This document shows, one piece after another, positions 1 to 5,258 of a stretch of 5,381 bases of DNA. The notes beneath the pieces are model-generated. The model made no database searches. It was not told the origin of the DNA and was given only the letters and a program-made list of their open reading frames with translations. This DNA comes from Nitrospinota bacterium (lineage in GTDB: Bacteria; 2-12-FULL-45-22; JACOWJ01), in assembly GCA_016176845.1 (NCBI GenBank), contig JACOWJ010000049.1, positions 1-5,381 of the forward strand. The letters run 5' to 3'. Numbering within the stretch: position 1 is the first letter of the stretch; the number at the start of each line of letters is the position of its first letter. The position numbers were made by a program, and so were the translations under genes.

Positions 1-950
<950 letters not shown>

Positions 951-954
951 AACA

Positions 955-960
955 GAGGAG
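955..960 (+). promoter_or_regulatory. Ribosome binding site of pgk (fixes a TTG start)
   Basis: GAGGAG lies six bases before TTG at 967. This is the only good Shine-Dalgarno in the gap-pgk junction and argues for TTG 967 rather than the in-frame TTG at 934, which lies inside gap and would add 11 residues unlike the family's N-terminus. Confidence 0.75.
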
Positions 961-966
961 CGAGCC

Positions 967-2166
967 TTGGCCAAGCTGAGCATCGCAGATCTGGACCTGA
1001 AGGACAAGAGGGTGTTTATTCGAGTGGATTTCAACGTGCCCCTGGATGAGAAGGGGCAGGTGAGCGATGATAACCGCGTCCGGGCCTCTTTGCCCACCCT
1101 GAAATATGCGATCCAGCAGGGGGGCAGGCTGATCCTGGCCTCTCATTTGGGCCGGCCCAAGGGGAAAGCGGACCCCCGGTACAGCCTGCAGCCGGTGGCG
1201 AGGGCATTGCGAGAGTTGCTGGGCCGCGAAGTCCAGATGGCCCCCGATTGCGTGGGTCCGGAGGTTAAGAGGTTGGCCGAAGCCTTGAGGCCGGGGGAGG
1301 TCTTGCTCCTGGAGAACCTGAGGTTTCATAAGGAAGAGGAGGCCAACGAGGAGGGCTTCTCCCGGGAGCTGGCCGGCCTAGCGGATCTTTACGTGAACGA
1401 TGCCTTCGGCTCCGCCCATCGGGCCCATGCCTCGACCCAGGGCATGACCCGGTATGTGAAAATGGCGGCGGCCGGATTCCTGATGCAGGCCGAGCTCAAC
1501 TACCTGAGCAAGGCCCTCGAGGCCCCGGAAAGGCCGTTTGTGGCCCTGCTGGGAGGGGCCAAGGTCTCCGACAAGATCGGGGTCCTGGAGAACCTGATGG
1601 ATAAGGTGGACGCCTTCCTCATTGGAGGGGGGATGGCTTACACCTTCCTGAAGACCCAGGGAATCGAGGTGGGAAAATCTCTCCTGGAGGAGGATAAGCT
1701 GGGGCTGGCGGCCGATATCTTACGGCATGCCCGGTCTAAGGGCATCGAGCTGCAACTCCCGGTGGACCATGTGGTGGCCCGGGAGCCCAAGGAGGATGCC
1801 GAGCGGAGAGTGGTCACGAACGAGGGCCTGGAGGAGGGATGGATGGGGCTGGATATCGGGCCTGAGACCGTCAAGCGCTTCTCCGAGGCCATCGCCAAGG
1901 CCCGGACGATCCTTTGGAATGGCCCCATGGGGATGTTCGAGCTCGACCCGTTCAGCGGGGGGACGATCGAGGTAGCTCGCGCGGTGGCCTCCTCGGGGGT
2001 GGTGAGCATCATTGGGGGTGGGGATACGGCGGCGGCGGTGACCAAGGCCGGCGAGGCCAGCCGGATGACCCATATCTCCACGGGAGGAGGGGCCTCCCTG
2101 GAGTTCCTCGAGGGCAAGGAGCTGCCCGGGGTAGCGGCCTTGCAAGATCATGAACCCTCCGGCTAA
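967..2166 (+). CDS. pgk: Phosphoglycerate kinase
   Basis: Cytoplasmic phosphoglycerate kinase: transfers phosphate from 1,3-bisphosphoglycerate to ADP, giving 3-phosphoglycerate and ATP, the step after Gap. With the TTG start the protein has 399 residues, the normal length for a bacterial PGK. The N-terminal domain shows RVDFNVPL (residues 19-26), the substrate-binding HLGRPKG (60-66), [11 protein letters not shown] (114-124) and [14 protein letters not shown] (144-157). The hinge and nucleotide domain show [11 protein letters not shown] (194-204), the [10 protein letters not shown] loop (316-325), the GGGDTAAAV glycine-rich phosphate loop (350-358) and the terminal [13 protein letters not shown] (371-383). 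All hallmark motifs are intact. The start is chosen by the GAGGAG six bases upstream and by fit to family N-termini. It lies 16 nt after gap on the same strand. Its stop codon sits in the loop of a stem-loop. The usual downstream partner tpiA is absent. Confidence 0.98.
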   Translation: MAKLSIADLDLKDKRVFIRVDFNVPLDEKGQVSDDNRVRASLPTLKYAIQQGGRLILASHLGRPKGKADPRYSLQPVARALRELLGREVQMAPDCVGPEVKRLAEALRPGEVLLLENLRFHKEEEANEEGFSRELAGLADLYVNDAFGSAHRAHASTQGMTRYVKMAAAGFLMQAELNYLSKALEAPERPFVALLGGAKVSDKIGVLENLMDKVDAFLIGGGMAYTFLKTQGIEVGKSLLEEDKLGLAADILRHARSKGIELQLPVDHVVAREPKEDAERRVVTNEGLEEGWMGLDIGPETVKRFSEAIAKARTILWNGPMGMFELDPFSGGTIEVARAVASSGVVSIIGGGDTAAAVTKAGEASRMTHISTGGGASLEFLEGKELPGVAALQDHEPSG

Positions 2167-2175
2167 TGCCGGGGG
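2156..2175 (+). promoter_or_regulatory. Stem-loop enclosing the pgk stop codon
   Basis: CCGGC at 2159-2163 pairs with GCCGG at 2168-2172 around a TAAT loop that contains the pgk TAA. Three further pairs (2156-2158 with 2173-2175, one a G-T wobble) extend the stem to eight. No T-run follows, so it is not a standard intrinsic terminator. A role in mRNA stability or processing is possible but not shown. Confidence 0.45.
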
Positions 2176-2180
2176 ATTGC

Positions 2181-2214
2181 TGCGATCCCTGGCGGGGTTC
2201 CGCGGAGGGTCGCA
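2181..2214 (+). promoter_or_regulatory. Stem-loop in the pgk-secG gap
   Basis: TGCGA (2181-2185) pairs with TCGCA (2210-2214), CCCT (2187-2190) with AGGG (2206-2209), and GCGG (2192-2195) with CCGC (2200-2203), around a GGTT loop. That is 13 pairs with only small bulges. An outer ATGCC/GGCAT pair (2166-2170 with 2216-2220) could close it but would compete with the stop-codon hairpin. No T-run follows immediately. It may be an attenuator or an RNA processing/stability element between pgk and secG. Confidence 0.5.
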
Positions 2215-2238
2215 TGGCATGAGAAAGGGTTTTCTTCT

Positions 2239-2628
2239 ATGTACATCCTTCTGAGCATCGTCCATGTTTTGGTCGCTCTGGTCTTGATCCTGGTCGTGCT
2301 CCTACAGACGGGGAAAGGGGCCTCGATGGGGGCGATCTTTGGGGGAGCCAGCCAGACCCTATTTGGACCCAGGGGTGCGGGAAACTTCCTCACCAAAATC
2401 ACCGCGGTGACCGCCATCATCTTCATGGTCACCTCGCTCAGTCTGGCCATCCTGTCCGGTCGGCGCAACACCTCCTCCGTGGTCGAGAGGTCACCAGAGG
2501 CCTCAAAACAAAGTGCTCCGGCTAATTTGCCGCATAAGTTCCCCGGGAAAAGCGCGATCCCTCCAGAAAAGGGAGCCTCCCCCCAACCAGGGGGGCCCCT
2601 TCCTGGACAGCCCGGGTCGCCTAAATAA
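2239..2628 (+). CDS. secG: Preprotein translocase subunit SecG
   Basis: SecG is the small accessory subunit of the SecYEG protein-conducting channel in the inner membrane. The 129-residue protein has the family layout: membrane segment one at about residues 3-22, then the highly conserved cytoplasmic loop LLQTGKGASMGAIFGG with ASQTLFGPRGAGNFLTK (21-53), and membrane segment two at about 54-72. The remaining 55 or so residues (75-129) are a Pro/Ser/Gly/Lys-rich tail that looks disordered and is not needed for recognition as SecG; variable tails are common in this family. ATG 2239 is preceded by AAAGGG (2224-2229) at about nine bases. It lies 72 nt after pgk on the same strand, an arrangement well known in bacteria, although normally with tpiA between them. 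A C-run/G-run inverted repeat (2579-2584 with 2590-2595) falls within the tail-coding part. Confidence 0.95.
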   Translation: MYILLSIVHVLVALVLILVVLLQTGKGASMGAIFGGASQTLFGPRGAGNFLTKITAVTAIIFMVTSLSLAILSGRRNTSSVVERSPEASKQSAPANLPHKFPGKSAIPPEKGASPQPGGPLPGQPGSPK

Positions 2629-2631
2629 ATT

Positions 2632-2674
2632 ACCCCCCCCTTACCCCCCCTTACGAAGAGGGGGTGGGGGGGGT
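2632..2674. repeat. C-tract/G-tract hairpin after secG (REP-like)
   Basis: Starting four bases after the secG stop, eight Cs (2633-2640) pair perfectly with eight Gs (2666-2673), flanked by A2632-T2674. After a TT bulge, A2643 pairs with T2665 and five Cs (2644-2648) pair with five Gs (2660-2664). A C/A mismatch, one C-G pair and two T-A pairs then close on an ACG loop. There is no following T-run on the plus strand, so this looks more like a dispersed palindromic intergenic element than a classical terminator, though it could still block or slow transcription after secG. Confidence 0.6.
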
Positions 2675-2680
2675 CTTCGC

Positions 2681-2715
2681 TGAAAATGGAATTTCCTATA
2701 CGATTAAAATTAACC
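2681..2715 (+). promoter_or_regulatory. AT-rich stretch, possible promoter for the DUF2905-mob operon
   Basis: This is the most AT-rich stretch between the two plus-strand gene groups and contains TATACG (2697-2702) and TAAAAT (2705-2710), either of which could act as a -10 box. No convincing -35 box lies at 16-18 bases upstream of either. It is proposed only because the genes from 2794 onward probably need a start site after the secG hairpin. Confidence 0.2.
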
Positions 2716-2729
2716 GTCATGATGAACAA

Positions 2730-2792
2730 ACCAAGTTGCCCGCCCTCAGAATGAAAATGGGCTCCAGAAAGACTCGGGCATTTTCTCGGTAA
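2730..2792. repeat. Dispersed repeat, copy A
   Basis: This segment matches 4794-4857 over its whole length in the same orientation, with scattered substitutions and a few one-base indels. The best conserved blocks are a 12-base match at 2749-2760 and a 17-base match at 2769-2785 (AAGACTCGGGCATTTTC), followed by CGGTAA. GAAAATG (2753-2759) and CATTTTC (2779-2785) are inverted copies of each other and can form a stem. The copy ends at the base before the A preceding the ATG of the DUF2905 gene, so it forms that gene's immediate upstream region. Confidence 0.75.
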
Positions 2793-2793
2793 A

Positions 2794-3021
2794 ATGTGGG
2801 GAGAATTCGGTTCCATAGGCCGCACCTTGATCTTCTTGGGGATCGTATTGATCGCCCTGGGAGGATTGTTCCTGATAGGAGGCAAGATCCCCTGGCTGGG
2901 AAGGCTGCCGGGAGATCTCTATATCCGGCGGGGAAACTTTAGCTTCTATTTCCCCCTGATGACCAGCATCCTGTTGAGCCTCCTTTTATCCCTCATCCTG
3001 ACCCTCTTTTTCCGCCGATGA
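2794..3021 (+). CDS. DUF2905 family small membrane protein
   Basis: This 75-residue inner-membrane protein of unknown function matches the DUF2905 pattern as I recognise it. It has a first hydrophobic segment (about residues 10-29), the conserved short linker PWLGRLPGDLYI (33-44), NFSFYFPL (48-55), and a second hydrophobic segment (about 52-72) ending in FFRR. The length is normal for the family. ATG 2794 has no Shine-Dalgarno before it; the preceding bases are the end of repeat copy A. The only other plausible start is TTG 2827, which would cut into the first membrane segment and also lacks a binding site, so 2794 is preferred with some doubt. The stop overlaps the mobA start as ATGA (3018-3021), implying translational coupling. 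No biochemical role is known to me; a link to molybdenum cofactor synthesis is suggested only by position. Confidence 0.85.
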   Translation: MWGEFGSIGRTLIFLGIVLIALGGLFLIGGKIPWLGRLPGDLYIRRGNFSFYFPLMTSILLSLLLSLILTLFFRR

Positions 3022-3767
3022 AGGAAGAGACTTGCCCTGGTTTGACCGGAATTATCCTGGCCGGAGGCCAAAGCAAGAGGATGAGAGGGGGAAATAAGGC
3101 CTTCCTCCGTTTGGGAGAGAGCTCGATCATCGAGACGATCGTGGCGGTGCTCTCTTCCATCTTCCCCGAGGTGATAATCGTAACCCGCTCTCTCATGGAT
3201 TACCAAGGTTTGGGGTGCCGGGTGGTCTTGGATGTGGGTGAGGCTTCGGGGGCTTTGACCGGACTCTTCTCCGGCCTCAACGAGGCGACCACCCGGTATG
3301 CCTTCTTCGTGGCCTGCGACATGCCCTTCCTCCAGCCGGGGCTCATCCGGTACATGGTGAGCCTCTTGGAGGAAGGCCGGGGGCAGGGGTACGACGTTCT
3401 GGTCCCCAAGATGGAAGAGGGATATCAGCCCTTGCACGCCATCTATTCCAAGGGCTGCTTGCCGGCCATTGTCCGGCAATTGAGAGAAGGGAACCAGCGG
3501 ATCTTCGATTTCTTCCCTTGCGTCAGGCTCAGGGAGATCTCCCGCGAAGAGCTGACCCGATTCGATCCCGATCTGCTCTCTTTCTTCAATATCAACACCC
3601 CTGAGAGCCTGGAAATGGCCAAGATGCTTTACCAAAGGAGTAAGGACAATTATGGTTCCCATTGTTTCCATCGTTGGAAGATCCGACAGCGGCAAGACCA
3701 CCTTTCTGGAGAAGCTGATCCCCGAATTGACCCGGAGGGGCTACCGGGTGGCGACGATCAAGCATGA
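3018..3767 (+). CDS. mobA: Molybdenum cofactor guanylyltransferase MobA (3' end possibly frameshifted)
   Basis: MobA transfers GMP from GTP to molybdopterin cofactor, yielding the guanine dinucleotide form used by DMSO-reductase-type enzymes such as formate dehydrogenases and nitrate reductases. The nucleotidyltransferase signature is at residues 11-30 (GIILAGGQSKRMRGGNKAFL; Arg23 stands where the family usually has Gly). GALTGLFSGL is at 78-87, the metal-binding CDMPFL at 100-105, YQPLHAIY at 136-143 and the C-terminal NINTPESL at 191-198. The domain is complete by about residue 205. The remaining 40 or so residues run 116 nt into mobB in another frame and have no MobA character. One extra base in the AAA at 3634-3636 would end the protein at the TAA at 3641-3643, at a normal MobA length and nine to ten bases before mobB. 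So the end given here may reflect an indel. The start is coupled by ATGA to the gene before; no separate ribosome site is seen. Confidence 0.93.
   Translation: MKEETCPGLTGIILAGGQSKRMRGGNKAFLRLGESSIIETIVAVLSSIFPEVIIVTRSLMDYQGLGCRVVLDVGEASGALTGLFSGLNEATTRYAFFVACDMPFLQPGLIRYMVSLLEEGRGQGYDVLVPKMEEGYQPLHAIYSKGCLPAIVRQLREGNQRIFDFFPCVRLREISREELTRFDPDLLSFFNINTPESLEMAKMLYQRSKDNYGSHCFHRWKIRQRQDHLSGEADPRIDPEGLPGGDDQA
3634..3646 (+). promoter_or_regulatory. Double ribosome binding site of mobB
   Basis: AAAGGAG (3634-3640) and AAGGA (3642-3646) lie one after the other before ATG 3652, at spacings of eleven and five bases. This supports 3652 as the true mobB start and shows that mobB is translated independently even though mobA reads through. 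Confidence 0.65.
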
Positions 3768-4305
3768 CACCCACGGCTTCGAAGTGGATCGCGAAGGGAA
3801 AGACAGCTGGCGCCATGCCCAGGCAGGGGCCCAGGTCGTGGTCATCTCCTCCCCCCAGAAGCTGGCCCTGATCAAACGCGTGGAGGCCGACCTCACCCTG
3901 GATCAGATCGCCCCCTTGATTGGAAAGGTCGATCTCATCCTGACCGAGGGCTATAAGCGGGAGGAGAAGCCCAAGATCGAGGTCTATCGCAGAGCGGCCC
4001 ACCCCGAGCCCCTCTGTACCCGAGAGAACCAGCTGATCGCGATGGTCACGGATGACCCGGTCGATGTCGGAGAGGTGCCCCGCTTCGCCCTGGATGACGC
4101 GGCCGGGGTAACCGATCACCTGGAAGAGGTGATCTTGAAAGTGGGCCTGCCTGAGGCGCGGGTACGGCTGCGGATCGATGGCCTCCCCATCCCCCTGAGC
4201 GCTTTCGTCCAGAGCATCATCGAGAAGACGCTTCGGGGGATGGTCTCCTCCCTCAAGGGGCAGGATGGCAGGGGGCAGATCGTGGTGGAGATCGACAAGG
4301 GCTGA
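3652..4305 (+). CDS. mobB: Molybdopterin-guanine dinucleotide biosynthesis adapter MobB, with C-terminal extension
   Basis: MobB is a cytoplasmic P-loop GTP-binding protein that assists MobA in forming or delivering the guanine-dinucleotide molybdenum cofactor. In the 217-residue product, the Walker A motif GRSDSGKTT is at residues 9-17, followed by the family's ATIKHDTHGFEVD (34-46), GKDSWRHAQAGA (49-60), a Walker-B-like LILTEGYK (95-102) and KPKIEVYR (106-113). These cover the typical core of about 165 residues. Residues 170-217 form an extra segment (VRLRIDGLPIPLSAFVQ, then IIEKTLRGMVSSLKG) ending in a predicted beta strand. It resembles extensions I associate with MobB of sulfate-reducing and related anaerobes, and its function is unknown to me. 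The start is set by two Shine-Dalgarno matches. The first 116 nt are also read by the mobA frame. DUF2784 follows 52 nt later. Confidence 0.94.
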   Translation: MVPIVSIVGRSDSGKTTFLEKLIPELTRRGYRVATIKHDTHGFEVDREGKDSWRHAQAGAQVVVISSPQKLALIKRVEADLTLDQIAPLIGKVDLILTEGYKREEKPKIEVYRRAAHPEPLCTRENQLIAMVTDDPVDVGEVPRFALDDAAGVTDHLEEVILKVGLPEARVRLRIDGLPIPLSAFVQSIIEKTLRGMVSSLKGQDGRGQIVVEIDKG

Positions 4306-4340
4306 GAGTTTTACAAGGTTGCACGTTTTGTGGGTTCGAC

Positions 4341-4350
4341 GAGGAGAGGA
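4341..4350 (+). promoter_or_regulatory. Ribosome binding site of the DUF2784 gene (decides the start)
   Basis: A purine-rich GAGGAGAGGA lies seven bases before ATG 4358. It excludes the in-frame ATG at 4265, which lies inside mobB and would add 31 hydrophilic residues before the first membrane segment. Confidence 0.7.
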
Positions 4351-4357
4351 CTTCCCG

Positions 4358-4735
4358 ATGCTTTTTGGGATCCTGGCGGACCTGGTCTTACTGCTTCATC
4401 TTCTTTGGATTGGTTTTCTGATATTCGGGGCGCTCCTCTTCAGGCGTTCTAAGGGGGGGAAGGTTTTTCATGGACTGGGCCTTATCGCCGCCCTGGGCAT
4501 GCAGCTTCTCTCCCTGGACTGTCCCCTAACCCTTCTGGAACAGTGGCTGCGTTATCGGTATAGCCCCCGCCTGACCTATGAGGGTTCCTTTATCACCCAT
4601 TGGGCGGCCAAGATCGTTTACCTGGATATCTCTCCTTCTCTGGTCACCCGCTTGACGCTGCTGCTGATCGGGATCACCATTTCCCTCTACGTGTGGGGTT
4701 GGCTGAGATTCCAGAGGAATAGAAGGCCGTCGTGA
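4358..4735 (+). CDS. DUF2784 family membrane protein
   Basis: This 125-residue inner-membrane protein of unknown function shows the DUF2784 pattern: an N-terminal ADLVLLLHLLWIGFLIFGALL segment (residues 7-27), a second hydrophobic stretch (about 37-53) running into the conserved CPLTLLEQWLR (55-65), then GSFITHW (76-82), and a last membrane segment (about 97-116) followed by a basic tail. Length and motif order are normal for the family. The start is chosen by the GAGGAG seven bases upstream and by the first membrane segment. It follows mobB by 52 nt on the same strand and is the last gene before a strand switch, so it is probably the end of the DUF2905-mobA-mobB transcript. Position alone is too weak to assign it a role in cofactor biosynthesis. 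Confidence 0.88.
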   Translation: MLFGILADLVLLLHLLWIGFLIFGALLFRRSKGGKVFHGLGLIAALGMQLLSLDCPLTLLEQWLRYRYSPRLTYEGSFITHWAAKIVYLDISPSLVTRLTLLLIGITISLYVWGWLRFQRNRRPS

Positions 4736-4739
4736 GAAA

Positions 4740-4752
4740 CGGTCGCAGACCG
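4740..4752. terminator. Small stem-loop after the DUF2784 gene
   Basis: CGGTC (4740-4744) pairs perfectly with GACCG (4748-4752) around a GCA triloop, four bases after the DUF2784 stop. There is no T-run, so it may only contribute to a larger 3'-end structure rather than terminate alone. Confidence 0.3.
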
Positions 4753-4758
4753 CGCCTT

Positions 4759-4851
4759 CCCGAGTCCCGGCTCACTGTAAGCCGACATGGCCGACCGAAG
4801 TTGGCCGTCCCCGGGAATGAAAATGGCCCCCGGAAGACTCGGGCATTTTCA
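4759..4851. terminator. Multi-stem structured region between convergent genes
   Basis: Several stems can form here. CGGCT/AGCCG (4768-4772 with 4780-4784) has a seven-base loop. GGCCGAC/GTTGGCC (4789-4795 with 4800-4806) has a CGAA loop and is extended by GAC/GTC outside a two-base bulge. TGAAAATG/CATTTTCA (4818-4825 with 4844-4851) is extended inward by CCC/GGG. An alternative closing stem pairs CCCGAGTCCCGG (4759-4770) with CCGG plus GACTCGGG (4830-4833 and 4836-4843) and would compete with the last hairpin. The region lies between the 3' ends of DUF2784 (plus) and the receiver gene (minus), so a bidirectional terminator is the simplest role. The GGGCATTTTC that follows the GC stem on the plus strand fits this weakly. 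Confidence 0.45.
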
Positions 4852-4857
4852 CGGTAA
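4794..4857. repeat. Dispersed repeat, copy B
   Basis: This is the partner of 2730-2792, in the same orientation, with the same 12-base and 17-base conserved blocks (4814-4826 region and 4834-4850) and the same CGGTAA ending. Its inverted TGAAAATG/CATTTTCA arms are better preserved (eight pairs) than in copy A. The right end runs into the receiver gene: the gene's stop codon (4849-4851, minus) and last two codons are inside the repeat, so the element may have supplied the present C-terminus. Confidence 0.75.
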
Positions 4858-5211
4858 GCTCTCGCTGGGCGCCAGGCTCAAGAGCTCCTCAATCACCTCC
4901 CTCAGCTCGTTGAGGTCGCAGGGTTTGTTGAAACAGCGCGTTGCCCCTGCCTCGATCAACCCTTCCGTGTTCCCCCCCGTGAGTCCGATCACGGGGAAGA
5001 AGGGGCAATTTCGTCTAATGCTCTTGATCAGCTCGCTGCCGCTCATGCCCGGCATATTGTTGTCGGTGATGATCATGTGGTATTTATTCTCGTCGAACAC
5101 GGACAGGGCCTCCTTACCGTTCTCTACGGCATCGGCTTCGTAGCCGAGCAGGTTCAAGTATTCTACGAGGACCTCCCGAATTCCCTTTTCATCATCTACC
5201 ACTAAGATCAT
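4849..5211 (-). CDS. Stand-alone response regulator receiver (CheY-like)
   Basis: This 120-residue single-domain receiver is phosphorylated by a histidine kinase and has no DNA-binding or enzymatic output domain. Visible features are the strand-one MILVVDDE with acidic pair Asp6-Asp7, the phospho-acceptor Asp50 in IITDNNMPGMSG (47-58), the switch Thr78 in GLTGG (76-80), and Phe94 with the conserved Lys96-Pro97 in CFNKP. The last ten or so residues (SLAPSESLP) are past the fold. ATG 5211 is chosen because AAAGGAGGA lies seven bases upstream and the domain begins at once. An in-frame ATG at 5292 with a weaker GAAGGAA upstream would add 27 residues and cannot be excluded. The gene is convergent with DUF2784. 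No kinase lies in the window, so the pathway is unknown; roles in phosphorelay or chemotaxis-type signalling are possible. Confidence 0.92.
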   Translation of the reverse strand: MILVVDDEKGIREVLVEYLNLLGYEADAVENGKEALSVFDENKYHMIITDNNMPGMSGSELIKSIRRNCPFFPVIGLTGGNTEGLIEAGATRCFNKPCDLNELREVIEELLSLAPSESLP

Positions 5212-5218
5212 CGCCGAT

Positions 5219-5227
5219 TCCTCCTTT
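5219..5227 (-). promoter_or_regulatory. Ribosome binding site of the receiver gene
   Basis: On the minus strand this reads AAAGGAGGA, a near-perfect anti-Shine-Dalgarno match, seven bases before ATG 5211. It is the strongest ribosome site in the window and favours the short 120-residue form. Confidence 0.8.
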
Positions 5228-5258
5228 CTCGACCGAAAGATATGATCTAGAGGAACCC

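Noticed and set aside
2219-2254. Short frame starting MRK in the pgk-secG gap, recalling the start of TpiA
   Set aside because: Only three residues agree before it diverges and stops; not enough to call a tpiA remnant.
1638-2265. Overlapping minus-strand open frames opposite the pgk 3' half
   Set aside because: Low-complexity Pro/Ser/Arg-rich translations antisense to strongly conserved PGK motifs.
2163-2885. Minus-strand open frame across secG and the intergenic region
   Set aside because: It crosses a hairpin repeat and is antisense to SecG; its translation shows no domain.
2946-3701. Minus-strand open frame opposite mobA
   Set aside because: His/Asp/Gln-rich shadow translation; the plus strand carries clear MobA motifs.
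3592-4119. Minus-strand open frame opposite mobB
   Set aside because: Antisense to a P-loop protein with intact motifs, and no features of its own.
2730-4857. CRISPR or transposon ends as an explanation for the repeat pair
   Set aside because: Only two diverged copies 2 kb apart in the same orientation, with housekeeping genes between them; no regular spacers, transposase or target-site duplication seen.
4787-5143. Plus-strand open frame opposite the receiver gene
   Set aside because: It begins in the repeat and runs antisense to a complete receiver domain; Ser/Leu-rich shadow.
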